From NCBI GenBank assembly GCA_963402885.1, contig OY727095.1, positions 35,159,001 through 35,223,000 on the forward strand: a stretch of 64,000 bases of DNA, read 5' to 3'. This DNA is from Antedon bifida. Taxonomy: Eukaryota; Echinodermata; Crinoidea; Comatulida; Antedonidae. The notes below the pieces were generated by a model. That model saw only the letters and a list, made by a program, of their open reading frames with translations. It did not search any database and was not told the origin of the DNA. Of this stretch, positions 37,601-49,911 are shown piece after piece (position 1 is the stretch's first letter; each line of letters starts with the position of its first letter). The position numbers were made by a program, and so were the translations under genes.

Positions 37601-40600
37601 ATCTTAGCCACCATAGTTCCTAAGATCCGTTTCAGACGACGGCCATGTTTTCCTTCTGAATTACTTAAGCCGCCCCTTTCTCTGTTCGTTAATCCTTCAA
37701 AAATAAAAAAATTAATAAAATAAAATAAACCTTTAAAGATGTATTGTCCCCCAAAATCATGAAAAATAAAGATTTTTAAAATCGGGCTTTGAATAGGCCA
37801 TTTTGCAGTTTTAATGAAGTTGTTCACTTCCATAAGAAAAAAAACGGTGGAAAAAAATTATTTCACCTATAAAAAGACAAAATAAACAGTTAAATTACCC
37901 AAAAACTCATTGTCTTCCAGACAATTTGACCATTTTTTGCTTTAAATTACATTTTTCTCGGGTAAATACATTTTTTTCAGACCCAATTTTTTTGTGAGAG
38001 TGAATAACTATTATGTGACATTAAAATAACATATTCAACAAAAAAATTAAAAAAAAAATTTTTTTAGGGGGACAATATATCTTTAACAATTTAGATTCTA
38101 TTTAAATATTAGGCTAACTTGTATTCTTCTTTATTGTATCAAACAAAAATGTCAATACAAAAGGTAGCCAAGATATAGCCGAAGCTAATCAAGCTTGGTA
38201 CCTTTTATCTTAACTAACTTAAAGCTCAGGTACAGGCATGAATTTTAAATATAATATTTGGTTAATTGTACATAAATCAAATATTTGTAACAGAAATCAA
38301 GATGAAAAAACATGAATTTCCCTTAATATGGTCAAATACAAAATTTGGCAAAATTCTTCCATAAAAACCAGGAAGACTTTTTTTTAGTAGTTAGGTAGTT
38401 AACCTAATGTAATAACATGTCTGGTGACTCCCTAGAAGGTGAAAAAAGATGGTGGATATATGGTGGATAATTTTTGCTCTAGCATGAAAATAAAAATCTG
38501 AAGTTGAATAAAAATACCAGAAATGTAATATTCAAGTTATATTACCTATATTTAGTCATCTGATAACATTTTTGTCCACACCGTTTATTTTTCATAGCTT
38601 TTTAAAATGCCTCTCTGTTTACAAAATTTGTGTACAAAAGAATAGAGATTTTACTGTGTAATTTGAACTATCCCCCCACTGATAAGAAAGTGCTTATTTT
38701 CAACAAGCTCGTGTAACACAAATAAAATCCCAAAAATTATGAAACATAGGGGAAACTATAGATCGATAATTGTTGGAATGTATGATCAATAGAATTTTTT
38801 TGCCCGCACCTGGCCTTTAAGCTACGAAATTAACAACTAAATAACAGAACTTAAAAGAACATAAACGTCAAAAACAAAACAAAAAATGTTTTGAATAATA
38901 AATAAATAACATAACATAAAGTACTGTATGTACTGTACTGTAATAAACAAAACCATATCAGTTCAATAGATAATATCTAATGGATTAACAATATATAAAA
39001 CTTTGTAAATTATAGATTATTCTTTTATATACTTAAATAAAAGTAATTCTTTAAGTTGTTTAGAGAAAGCAAATCTAGATGTAATTGTTCGTAATTCTAA
39101 AGGTAAATCATTCCAAATAACAGCACCAGAAAAAGAAATTCTAAATCGTCCATAATTAATACGACAAGGGGGAATGGCTAAATTAAAATAATGATTAGTT
39201 CTTGTATTATATGCATGATCGGTAGTTTCAAAATAATCAGATAAACTGTGAGGTAATCTATTATTAAATAGATCAGAAACGAATTTAGAAACACATAAGG
39301 TATAAAGTTTGTTTATATCTAATATTTTAAGTAAATGAAATAAAGGCAATGAATGTGTTCCAAACTTAGAAAAAGTCATACAACTGACACACTAACTAAA
39401 ACTAAAAGGGGTTTTAAATACGAATCATATGTGCTACCCCATATCTCAATACCATACTTCAATATTGAAACTCTGGAAATGAGTTGGAAGTAAGTCCTGC
39501 CAAACTAAACAAAATAGAGTCTAGTTTTAAACTAGCAACAAAAGGGGAAAAAATCGTAATGATCTAACACTAGTTATAGGCTCATTTACATTGGCTGTTG
39601 GTCTATTGTTTTAAAAGAGCACTCTCGCAAAAGGGGTTTGTCTGAACCACCAAACCTCTCTCTCTATGTGCTAATAGTAATAGATAATTTGATAATTTTC
39701 ATCAAATTGATTGTAAATCTATATTTCTTACCTTCTGCATCTAAAATTGCACAGTTTTGTATTGCTGTATGGACTCTACCACTTTCCGATACTTTACTGA
39801 TCATTTCATCTTTTGTTGGATAAATATGATTTTTATTCCTCTTCATAATGTGATTCAGGTTTGGCAGAAGGTATGAAACAACACCAGTTCTGACAAAAAA
39901 ATTATGTTATTTAAAAAAATATCAGGATAAATATATAATTAAAGATGTATTGTCCCCCAAAAACATGAAAAATGAAAATTGTTTAATAAAGTTATTAAAT
40001 TATGTAAAAAAAAAAACAAAAAAATAATTATTTCAAACAGACAAAAGAAATTTTAACTAAAAATGTATTTTTTAAAAATTACATTTTTTACTATCATGTG
40101 ACATTAAAATGGCATATATAAAAAAAATATTTTCTAGGGGGACAATATATCTTTAAGGAATTGGTAGAAAAAAAGATTTGTTGTTTTTAATCAACAACTG
40201 AATTATTTTTCAAATTACATTATGGCATTTAAAATCAAAAAGCCTGCACAATTTATCAAAATGTGGAAATATTATTTAATGTGAAAAACATATCTATGAG
40301 ATAATACTGTCTGAAAATATCAGCCAGACATAATTCTGTATTTTTAGATAAGTAACAAATCAGCTGTTAACATTGTCTGACAGACCAGGGATGAGTGAAC
40401 CCTAGATAGACATATTCAGACATATTATTTTATAATGTTATCTGTCTTGCAATAAATAACAGATATGAGTGTGTTGCAATATCTACTTCAACAGGCTACA
40501 GGAAAAAAGGGAACAAAAAAACACCTCAATATTGCATGTGGTTATTTGAATACAATGGAAATATATTGCGCAATCTTTAATAACAATAAGCTATAAACAG

Positions 40601-43600
40601 TGTTATACCCCAGATACTTAATACGAGATCAGACTTATGGTGTGAAGGCATAAGAATCGGCTATAAATAGTGTTATACCCCAGATATTTAATTTCAGATC
40701 AGACTTATAGTGTGAAGCCGAAGTTCCAAGGATATATTACAATTTCTAAAGTAGAACTATATACCTGTTTTCCAACGGCATTCTGAGGACATTGCAAAGA
40801 CCCATGTCTGGTATATTCTCATTATAAAGAACTTCCTGTAAAACAAAGGTTTAAGTGTTGTTTTATATTATTATAGTGTAGTCAGGTTGCAATATACAGT
40901 CATACTTAAATAACTAACATTGACCCATGTTAAAAAAGTTGCACTATCCATACTTAAGATTGGTTCTCAGTTGGATGCAATGCAAGGATGTAAGCTCATT
41001 GCAAGCAATTTGACTTATCATGACGAGATGTGATTCAACTCATTTGCATTTTGCCTACATCGATCTGTTGCGTCTAAGTGAGAATCAAGATTTACTTAAG
41101 TACATACTTACTCTACTTAGTGGACTGCAACGTGGACAGCAACGTCCCTTAAACGTTCTTTGCTCCTTTTCATACGATGGTGGTGGTGGTTTGGTCTTGA
41201 AATTCACAACTTCTGGAACAAGATCCTAAAAGTATAAAATTAGATAACAAGTTTTTAATGGCTGTTTGTGTCTGGATTTAGTGGGGATTCTGAGGCGTGT
41301 GTTGTCCCAGAGGCAAATTTGCACACCGGTGCCAGCAGCATGTTACAGGTGCTAAACAAATGGTTATCGAACCGGAATGGCATTAATGCTGTGGTAAGCC
41401 AGATTGGCTAGACTAACATTAATTATTATTATCATGATTTATTTTTTGGCTGATATCCATTTTAATGATTTATTATCTATTTTTATGAAAAAAATAAGTA
41501 AATGAGATTGATTACCAAGGCTATGGAATATGCTGGTCCTTTACTTCTTCTTTTCCTTGTTGGCAACTCACCAAATTTGTTGAGCCATGCCTCTTTTCCT
41601 GGGATGTTCTGGTTCGATACGCGTGTCTCTCCTGGTCCAGATTTGCTCCATTTTTTATAAACCTCATCTAACTTTTCCATATTTAGTTTATCTGTGAAAA
41701 AACGAAATGTATTTATAAGTAAACAAACATTAAGCATGAGAACCTGAATCACATTTGCTTATGGTTTTCTGGTTGCTTTGTACCTTTCATATCAAGTTTT
41801 CTAAAAGAAGTGTTTTGGTTCTGTGCTTGTATCTGTAATTACATCAATGAAAAACAAGAATTATTTTTTAAGAAATGTCCTTTTGAATTTCCTGTTTACA
41901 ATTTCAAAATGAAGATGATAACTTCAAGAGTCATATAGACTGCATCCTTGGGCACCTCCCCCCACCCCCCATATGAGTAATCTTTAATATGGTGATAATA
42001 ATTACCACATTTCAATAGCGCCCTTTTCATGAAAAATTATGCTCAAAGGCGCTTTAAATAGCAAATAATTACCCTAGTCATTTTTTGCATCAAACACGTA
42101 TGGAAACAAAAAAAACCCAAAAAACTCCCAAAATGCAGCTAGTAATCGCAGCGCAAAGTTGTGTCTTGATCTAACTGTATGAGAGGTACTAGTCAAATAA
42201 AATTCAAAGAAACACTAGATCTCTTTCTCACACTCACAAGCATTAATTAAATAATCTACTGTACACAATGATGAGTTATCTAAAAAGATCACATTAAGAA
42301 TCTTACCTAAGTAACAAGAAAAACTAGAAAACCTGTCTTACTCATACACTCAGTATGCTATCCTGGATCTAAATTCTAGATTGTTTGTACAATTACTTAG
42401 TAGCTGGTATAGAAAACAATTGAAAATTCCACCAACATTATATTAAGCAATAACACAGAACAACAATTATGTATTGTTTTCTTGTCAGCCAATCAAAAAG
42501 AAAGAAACCTTGGACCATGGCATTTCAAAACAAAGCAACCTATGGACAATCACTTGAATATCTAAATCTAAATAGTATAAAATCTATCATAATCAATAAA
42601 CACATAGCTAATCAGTTTATTTCAACTTTGTTTATCTTTAGTAGCTAATTCATTTTGGGTTGGTTTGACTATATGGTAATGTTTATTTGAACTTGTGGAT
42701 GGATGATACAGTTATATTACAATAATATTTACCTACACAAGGGTACAATAAATATTGGAAAAATGAAAACAAAAAACTACTTTGGTACAGTTAAAGTTTC
42801 ATGGGGAAATTATTCATACAGTACATAATAACATAATTTGACACATTATTGGTGCATTACCGATAAATAGTGACGTCTAATCTTTTAAAAGCAAAATATA
42901 CAAATAATACAGTACATTTGATAAATATTAAACATGAGTAAACATAATTTACATGTGACCATTTTGTGTGAGAACCAGTATTGTCTGCTGGGCTGTGTTT
43001 ATACTTGAGCCATTTTACCACTGGCCAATGAACTTGAAAATGACATAATCATTAGGGGTGCTAATGGTCATATATTGAACTGCAGAACTTGCATTTCTAT
43101 TTATTATTCCATGCAAAATTAAGTTCTTGGGTACAGGTATTGTATTCATCAGTCCCTAATAAGGTTTTAAAGCCTTCATACAATTTGGAGGGTACACACC
43201 TTAGTACAAACTTTGGAACTTTTTCATTTATAAAAAAAAAAATTATTTTGCAACTGGCTGCGCTGGGATTTTTATGAATGGCCTAACCAGATTCTAGGAT
43301 GTTCTGGTTCACTAGTTCCAGCAGCATGTTTTGGATTGAATAGCCATAGTAGAAGAAAAAAAAAAACAAATTAGTCCTTATTTATATTTAAGATATGGTT
43401 TACAAAAACAAAATCGTTATTTATTATTGATGGGACTGTAGCATGCATGAACCTGGTTAAATGTGCACAACATAAATTACAGACAATATCCGGAAAGCAC
43501 TTAAGTAGAATACCAATAATATGCTTATAAAACCATTGTTTCTAGTTTCCTGCACAATAACCAGGGTACTAGGTATTTTTTTAAATGTTTAACTTTAAAC

Positions 43601-44532
43601 AAAACTACCAAAATCATATTATCCTACTATGAAAGATTGTTTTTTTTGAGCTAGTACATTGCCTTTGCCATATCTTGGTGCAATCTCAAATGTTGAACTT
43701 AATATTTTTAAGGACCTGGAAATTTATTTAGCACCGCAATATTACTTTACTCATTTATTTAGGAAATACTCTGAATGGTGGTTTGTAATCTGTGGTCAAA
43801 ATATAATAGTCCAGCACATGTCCATTACACCTACTTACTGGGGTGAACAACCTCGGAACATGCTCAGAATAAGGTTAAAAATATAAAATGGATTGGAAGT
43901 AAAAGTGTTGTATAGAGTACAAAGAATTTAGGAGTGAAGTCAATATTAATAACACACCCACTACTGTGTATCCTTGATTGCCCATTGAAGTTTTTAAATA
44001 ACAATTCATTATTTTACAGAATGGTTTTAACAACATTTTCTATATAATATACATTATAAAATACTTTTATTTTATACTAGAATGCAATTTTAATAAATAC
44101 CTTAGATGCTTCGATTTATATCACTTGCAGTGCTGTCTCTATTCAATTTCAAGCACATGTACTTTATATAGGCCTAGTATAAGCATAGTTTGAAATGAGG
44201 CGATTTGGTGGAACCATCCATCCATGCAGATAGAAAATAATTGTAGGCCTACACATTCTATTGATTGCATCATCATCATGGCTGAGGCTATTATAATAAA
44301 AGCCACTTCTAGTGTAACTAACTAGACTAAGCCTACTACTACAGTACAAAACCTGTTTTATCATAATTATAATGCATACAGTGCTATTACTACTGCAACA
44401 AACCGCCCTAGCTAGCTAGGCCTATCATGCTTATAGGCCCGGCCGGCTTGATTTACACAGTAAAACAGCTGAAACTGATGACTAACCTTTTTCGTCGTGC
44501 TGCTGATGATGAATGATGTCTGGCTGCAGCAT
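28640..44532 (-). CDS. GPAM: Glycerol-3-phosphate acyltransferase, mitochondrial type (GPAT1/GPAM)
   Basis: Nineteen coding exons, from the 5' end: 44,532-44,487; 41,691-41,516; 41,225-41,112; 40,835-40,765; 39,889-39,732; 37,694-37,486; 34,035-33,899; 33,516-33,420; 33,224-33,176; 32,982-32,902; 32,779-32,697; 32,445-32,332; 32,106-31,932; 31,426-31,356; 31,092-30,780; 30,478-30,333; 29,679-29,497; 29,185-28,993; 28,815-28,640. All junction phases agree and give about 863 aa (vertebrate GPAM is about 830). The enzyme acylates glycerol-3-phosphate to lysophosphatidate at the outer mitochondrial membrane. The four acyltransferase motifs are visible: HRSHLDY (269-275), GAFFIKRK (311-318), FIEGGRSRSGK (351-361) and IVPASISYE (387-395). 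A hydrophobic segment lies at about 217-245. The RCCPRC block near residue 104 matches the GPAM N-terminus. Exon 1 is the least certain: its ATG has an upstream in-frame stop, and the alternative start is the Met at 41,680. Confidence 0.92.
31537..31672. mobile_element. AAGCTCTGTCTACAC MITE, copy 3
   Basis: In a GPAM intron. The left end AAAGCTCTGTCTACACTATC is intact. The right end has mutated to GATAGGTGTAGAGAGAACTT. The central GATGTGCCCATATATGGACA block is shared with the other copies. Confidence 0.7.
33080..33175. mobile_element. CCAAT-hairpin insertion flanked by a duplicated splice donor
   Basis: A 68-bp core (33,094-33,161) carrying TTGACCAATCACAAGCGA and the inverted GTCGCTTGTCATTGGTCAA is flanked by two exact copies of TAATTTTCACTTAC (33,080-33,093 and 33,162-33,175). 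On the minus strand the right copy is the start of the intron after GPAM exon 33,224-33,176 (GTAAGTGAAAATTA). The insertion thus sits immediately after a 5' splice site, with the donor sequence duplicated at the far side. Confidence 0.75.
35118..36217 (+). pseudogene. Coiled-coil protein pseudogene nested antisense in a GPAM intron
   Basis: Two adjacent exon-like segments, 35,747-35,932 (62 codons) and 36,044-36,217 (57 codons plus stop), are in the same frame and separated by a GTAAGT intron. They read as a charged, helical, coiled-coil-like tail (SLEENLEHLRN, TGHRINLKEQEVKDL, RFETLCTKMDEVFRKNKFL). A single in-frame TAA at 35,840-35,842, where CAA (Gln) would fit, breaks the frame. Upstream, a well-placed ATG (35,118-35,173, basic start MAVKKKAKKYR) and a segment at 35,387-35,439 join in phase with each other, but they do not join in frame to the third segment. 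I do not recognise the family. The retained introns argue against a processed retrocopy. AATAAA occurs at 36,488. Confidence 0.45.
37733..38086. mobile_element. TTAAAGATGTATTGTCCCCC MITE, copy 1
   Basis: Terminal inverted repeats TTAAAGATGTATTGTCCCCC and GGGGGACAATATATCTTTAA, with TTAA at both outer ends, enclose AT-rich non-coding sequence. The TTAA ends resemble piggyBac-type target duplications, but no transposase is present. It lies in a GPAM intron about 40 bp from the acceptor of exon 37,694-37,486. Confidence 0.8.
38880..39500 (-). mobile_element. LINE fragment, 3' end of a reverse transcriptase ORF
   Basis: An open frame at 39,379-39,017 (120 codons) shows the typical C-terminal region of CR1/L2-like non-LTR retrotransposons: LLKILDINKLYTLCVSKF, then HAYNTRTNHYFNLAIPP and IWNDLPLELRTI near the end. 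Just upstream, in a shifted frame with a stop, is GIEIWG-STYDSYLKPLL, the preceding conserved block. The copy is 5'-truncated and frameshifted, hence dead. It lies in a GPAM intron in the same orientation as the host gene. Confidence 0.8.
39939..40156. mobile_element. TTAAAGATGTATTGTCCCCC MITE, copy 2
   Basis: The same termini as the copy at 37,733, shortened internally. It lies about 50 bp upstream (in transcript sense) of the acceptor of GPAM exon 39,889-39,732. Confidence 0.8.
40589..40727. repeat. 70-bp tandem duplication in a GPAM intron
   Basis: Two copies with a period of 70 bp share CTATAAACAGTGTTATACCC, CCAGATA and GATCAGACTTAT. A few substitutions separate them. Non-coding. Confidence 0.8.
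40954..41098. mobile_element. CCAAT-hairpin MITE, diverged copy
   Basis: The ends GATTGGTTCTCAGTTGGATG and TAAGTGAGAATCAAGATT are inverted, with ATGCAATGCAAGGATG inside. It ends about 14 bp from the donor side of GPAM exon 41,225-41,112. Confidence 0.55.
41692..44486 (-). other. First coding intron of GPAM
   Basis: A 2.8-kb intron between the predicted first exon and the exon starting at 41,691 (AAAAG|GTTAGT to TTTCACAG|AT). I see no additional exon, RNA gene or clear transposon in it. Confidence 0.5.
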
Positions 44533-46343
44533 GTCGCCGGGATTTCTTCTCGGAATTGATATAAAGAATCTTCTAATACTGTATTATTATGCACCCTTTT
44601 TTTGGTAATAGGTTTCCTATCATCATACATTCCAACAAAATTAATTGTTTGGAAAAAACTTAATAAAAGACACCAGCAGATAAAGCCTCTACCGGCTACG
44701 ATTTCGCAAGACAAAATGCATGGGAAGACGGCTACACGATTAAAATCACGTACCGTACAAGTAATGGAACATTCCTAATTCTATAAACTCTATAAATAAA
44801 ATAAATGCAACATTTGCTTATTGAATTAGCACAAATCTGTAACATATTTAATGTAACTAGATTTTAAAGTAATAATGTATTACAGTACAATTAATACCCA
44901 AGTAATAATAAATAAACCTAGGACCATTTCCCTTTTATAATAATGGAATCAACTAAAGTTGCTCTAAAAATTTGAGAACGCTATTTTAATGGGGGTTTCC
45001 CCTTCATTTGGGTTAATTTAATTTCAAATAAAAAAATTGATGTTTTGGGTTTATTTTCTTTTATAAAAAATACCAATGGCACCGTATTTAGTATATGTTT
45101 ACGTTGTTGAACCGACGACGATGATGATGCAACGCACCACCGACCCTTTTAGTAAACCAATTATGGTAATTTGAATGCATATTTCCCCTCAAGGGACAAA
45201 TAAATGTGATCACGCATGTGTTTGTGGAAAATGCGTGTTAAAATCACTCTCAAATGCGGGACTATTCCGCACGATGCGAGACGATTGGTGACCATGAACT
45301 AGTTAGCATGGAGGGCACATGCTTAGTAGCTGATGTCAGCATGTTGTGTTTTCTCAAAATAGCTCAGCAAGAACATATCATGTACTCATTAGTTAAAAAA
45401 AATATTACAGTATTATCTAGACTACTATTATATACTAGTCTAAACTTTGTAACTTAAAATCAGAAATAAAAAAATATTTCCACATAACGTCAATACAGTA
45501 ATAAAATAGTCACAAGATAAAAATGAATTTATTTCCACAAACATAATTTTAATACATCTAAAAGTTCCCGACTTTTAGAGAGATTTTCTGCTTTTAAATT
45601 GTGTATACTACTACTACTGAAAAAAAAAATATTTACAATTTTAGATAAAAATGCATTTATTTTCCACAAACATAATTTTAATATGTATACAAGTTCCGGA
45701 CTTCTAGAGCAATTTGTTGCTTTTAAATGTTGTATGTATACTACTATACCAGACTATAGGTTAGTGGTGCACAAACCTATACATGTATTAGGTGTATGAC
45801 TTGAGTAAACAAAGTGCACACTAAAGCTTAAAATATTGATATTAAAAGGACTGGTAGCATCAAGAAGGTATACCGGACCCTGGTATCATATTATGAAAAT
45901 CACTGAACATCCTTCCAAGTAATATTTATAAGTTAGTTTAATCATTACACGGAGCAGAAACAAACTCCATGGTTTAAGCATAGACCTTTCACATAGGTAA
46001 ATCACTGCATGTAATTGCCTTTGTTTGAATTGGCTGTGGCTACAATTGTCCATTAATTCATAGAGAATACTACTGTACTTATCTTATTCAAACAGTATCA
46101 ATTCGTTTTATAATAAATAAAATAGATATTATTTCTAAGCTTAATAAATGTTGCAGATTGTGGTTTACCACTTGATTACTGAATAAAAAACTCAAAAAGA
46201 GTTTCTGTTAGTAGTAGAGTATTGACTGTATTTTGTTTGTTTCTGCAAGACCATCATGTACACATTTCTCATTCACTAAATGGTTCCGTAAGTGAATTGA
46301 ATTCTCATTAAAATTGTACAAACAGTTTTAAGTCCAAGTATCC
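44533..46343. other. Spacer between GPAM and SNRNP27
   Basis: Both flanking genes are on the minus strand, so this holds the GPAM promoter and the SNRNP27 3'UTR. No TATA box is evident for GPAM. A diverged duplication lies at 45,518-45,748. No other gene is seen. Confidence 0.55.
45518..45748. repeat. Diverged direct duplication, period about 127 bp
   Basis: Two copies of about 100 bp share TTTCCACAAACATAATTTTA, AGTTCC-GACTT-TAGAG and TGCTTTTAAAT. They start near 45,518 and 45,644. Non-coding. Confidence 0.7.
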
Positions 46344-49300
46344 TCATGCAATAAAATCTAATGGTCGATTAAAACCTCCTCTTCTGTTCATATATTGCCT
46401 GTTGGTTAAGAAGTTAAACAATGTTAAATAGTATAATATAATGAAATAAAAATCAATATAGGATTACACATTAATCAATATTTGTTTCCTTTCCTAAACT
46501 ATGGGAGCAAATAGCAAATGACATAAAAGATTCACAAACAATTTCAATATTTAAGGCTGCTCTAACAAAACACTATATTTCATGTTATGTATAGTTTATT
46601 TGTATTTTTCTTGTATATGGTTTTATCTTAACTGTTTGTATTGTATGGAGTGAGTGCAGAATCTGTTTGGGCTTTAGTCTCTTCTCATTCCTGGTTATTT
46701 TTACATTGATGACCGAATAAATATTATATTATTATATAAACTGATGTTCAGACAGGGTGGCTAAAGATGTAACACCATTGTGTCACCAAAAGGCACACTA
46801 GGACAGGGGCGGAGATGGACCAGAACAGAATGCTAACCCCTAACACTTCTGTCCTAGGCTCTTTAAACTGTCCAAATGCCTGAAGGCCTCACAAAGTCCT
46901 TATCCGAGAAAATAAATGTTATGACTATAGGTTGCGATGCCGCTGACTTAACTGCTCGGCCACTTAACTCTGACAAATAGCTCTCATAAACAAAGGAAAA
47001 TAGTCTTATATACTTGCCTGTAGCGTCTGTTTACTTTAATAGTTGAAGCTGATGCATTGTTAGAACCAGGAACGTGTTGGCCCTAAAACATAATGTAAGC
47101 TGTTTTTATATTTTAGTATAATATAATTTCTAGATACCATAGGTAACCTCATCTTACCATTGATTTTGATTTTTTACCCTTAAGTATTTTTCTTATAAAT
47201 TTATACTAATGTTTTTACGAATCGGTCAATGTTTGATTAGGATTTATTTTGCATCCAAGAAGACATACAAAAGCTTTGTGTTATGTAACCATACTTGTAT
47301 GAATTACCATGTTAGCACGTAACAAATAAGTACTCCTTATATGGACACAAATTCTTAAGTGGAGTGTGTGCATTTTATGACAAAAAGAGCTACAGTGGAC
47401 TGGTGCATGGGAGCTCTACAATACACATTATGTATACACATGTATACCATTTGTATTTGTATTTTATACTTCAATATAAATTACCTTAGTTGTGTCAAAG
47501 TTGCAAAAGCCCATTAATTTCATCATATCATTGTCTTCCTCAGTTACTGGTACTAAATGTAAAAATAAAACAATAAGTTTAATAGTAATATTGGTTATTT
47601 ACATTATTACACAAATATTATTACATAAAAAGCATAATTTTACACACAGTAACTATTTCCAATAAGCCTGTCACAAGACAGCATATTGTGATATTGATCA
47701 ATCCACTGTGCTACTTTATATTTGACCACAGAGAAAAAAGTATTTCTCCATGGTTTGACTCAACTTAACTTGCCTAGCAAGTTTAAGCATTCTTACTTTA
47801 CTACCGTATTACCTAGCAATACTCCAGATGTTAGTAGCAACCAAAACATTTAAGCATTCTTACTACCGTTTGGAAACACATGGCATAGCACAAACTTTAA
47901 TAGTGTTTATTCACCTGCAAACCTTTAAACAACATCATTATAATGACATCACATTAAAATTATCATAATTAAACTATAAGATTTACAGCTACTGTTTGTA
48001 GGCTGTTCAATAAGTGAAGTATACTTACCATCCAGTTTATTCTTAGGCTTTGGGCCTGATGGACCACTTGTGTCTTTAATTCCTTTACTATGGGTAGGTG
48101 AGCTATGAACAAATATATAATAAATGTTAAGTAGACATATTATGTTAATACTAAAATGAATAAAACAAAACTTGCTATCAAACAAGAGTATGGCTACCAG
48201 CACATTGGTGTAATGTGGTCAAGGAGCACACAATGGTCAACATTGTAGGTCATTAAATTATACTGTACCTTGACCTGGAATGACTTCTATTGTATCGCCT
48301 TCTTGGTGACCTTGAATGTGACCTGTAGTAAAAAGTACAAACAGGACAAATAAGAGACATTTTCATGATGTCAAATTATAAGTTGTAATTGAACTACAGT
48401 ACTATAACAATATTTATAGGGAGCCCTCTATTGTTAAATAAAACAACTTTCCCAAAACTTGAATGGTGTCTAAATCTGTCTTCATTAATTAATATTTGAT
48501 GGATAAAAGATTAACAACTCGAGCTATTGGTAGCTATGTCTTCATTTCTCTAAATGGTTTTTTTTACAGTCCCACTTCACCTCCCTGGTCCCAACCTGTT
48601 GTCTACAGAAACCAACCTTCTTCGTCTTGGGGATATAGACCTAAAAAAAGGTAAAAAGTAAAATGAATTTAATTTTGTGGTAAATTATATCTTGATTGTA
48701 TATGCTTATATTGTACAAGGAAGTCATTTGTTACAAATAGCATTAATATGTACAATTCTAATGTTCGTCGATAAATATTTTTTTACTTTAAATTTTAATC
48801 ATTTTAACAGTATTTTACAGAGCCTATGGCGCTTTTAATAGTTTTTTAACAGTATTTTAACATTTTAATAGTATTTTAACATTGCCTTTTACAATTTGAT
48901 GTATTTTTTCTTTGTTGTTTTATTGTCTTAATTATGCCATACAAAACAAATTTCCATTTTAAAGTGGACAAATAAAATTTCTTGAATCTTGTAAATGTAA
49001 AAAATATTACTGTAATTGTAATTACTGTTATTTCCTTACCGTCGATAATGCTTGGGGGATCTACTTCGAGACCTTTGAACATCTTGATATTTATAAGAAA
49101 AAAAATTATCATCATCAAATTAATAATTTTTTTAGTAAGCGTGTACACATGATTTCTAAAGAAAGGTATTTTTAAATTTTGTAGTATTTTTTTAAACAAA
49201 GGCCTAACCATATAATTATTTCAATTCATTCATGGATTACCTTTTCGTCTTCGGTGTCTTTCCCTAGATGTAGATCTCCTCCTAACTGCAAACAAATTAA

Positions 49301-49911
49301 AATAAACAAAAAAGATTATATTATTATTATATTATAACTAGGCCTAGTAGGTAGGCCTATGTCAATCATTCCATCAATCATGATCTTAAAGTTATTATAA
49401 TTAAAAATTATTATAACTATTATTAATATATTATAATTATATTTAAATAATGAATGTACAAAATGTGATAATGACGAATTTACACTGTTCTTTTCTGTGT
49501 ACAGAGATTTATTTAGAGGTCTAGCCTGTCTGTCTCAGTCAGGTTATGACTGTAGTAGGACTAGGCCTACTCTATTCTATTCTCTAGTGAGAGTAGGCCT
49601 AGTAGGCCTGCCTACTTCTACTTTAGAGTGTAGTATATTACGCGTAGGCCTAGGCCTATATCCGGTACACCCATGCTTAGCAAGAATTCTCTATCAAGGC
49701 GAGCTAGGCCCCGGCTTCTCTTCATCCCTCTTCCTCTCTAGGCCTACTGAGTTCTGAACTAGCCTACCTAGCCTAGCTCGCCCAGCCAGCACAGACACAG
49801 GGCCGACGATCGACAGTCATCAATCATAATCATAATATAAACTAGCAGCCTAGAGATTTGATTACCTCTTTTTCCATGAGGCGAACGAGATCTACTTCGA
49901 CTTCGTCCCAT
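46344..49911 (-). CDS. SNRNP27: U4/U6.U5 tri-snRNP 27 kDa protein
   Basis: Nine coding exons: 49,911-49,866; 49,285-49,241; 49,082-49,040; 48,640-48,617; 48,322-48,269; 48,102-48,029; 47,552-47,485; 47,082-47,018; 46,398-46,344. Phases agree throughout and give 157 aa (human protein 155 aa). The product is a small SR-type component of the spliceosomal tri-snRNP. The N-terminal half is arginine/serine-rich (MGRSRSRSRSPHGKR and further RS repeats, about residues 1-75). The C-terminus carries the family hallmark: MMKLMGFCNFDTTKG, then YMNRRGGFNRPLDFIA at the stop. The RS region is split over five very short exons (24-54 nt). The last intron starts with GC (TACAG|GCAAGT) rather than GT. An AG acceptor (TTGTTACAG) sits nine bases before the ATG, and a donor-like GTAAAT near 50,025 suggests a non-coding first exon. 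Confidence 0.95.
46499..46735 (+). mobile_element. LINE 3'-end fragment in the last SNRNP27 intron
   Basis: Codons at 46,499-46,594 read LWEQIANDIKDSQTISIFKA and a short tail before a stop, the standard C-terminus of L2/CR1-like reverse transcriptase ORFs. A short 3' tail follows, ending near GACCGAATAAATATTATATT. Antisense to the host gene and strongly 5'-truncated. Confidence 0.65.
46745..46985 (-). mobile_element. Possible tRNA-derived SINE remnant
   Basis: On the minus strand TGGCCGAGCAG (46,962-46,952) is an exact match to the pol III A box, in a Leu/Ser tRNA-like context (AGTGGCCGAGCAGTTAAG). No good B box is seen where expected, so the head is decayed. The rest is unique sequence to me. 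It lies next to the LINE tail in the same intron. Confidence 0.35.

Noticed and set aside
44412-44714. 100-codon minus-strand open frame with a hydrophobic start
   Set aside because: It overlaps the predicted first GPAM exon in a different frame. The GPAM frame is supported by phase agreement with the next exon and an upstream in-frame stop.
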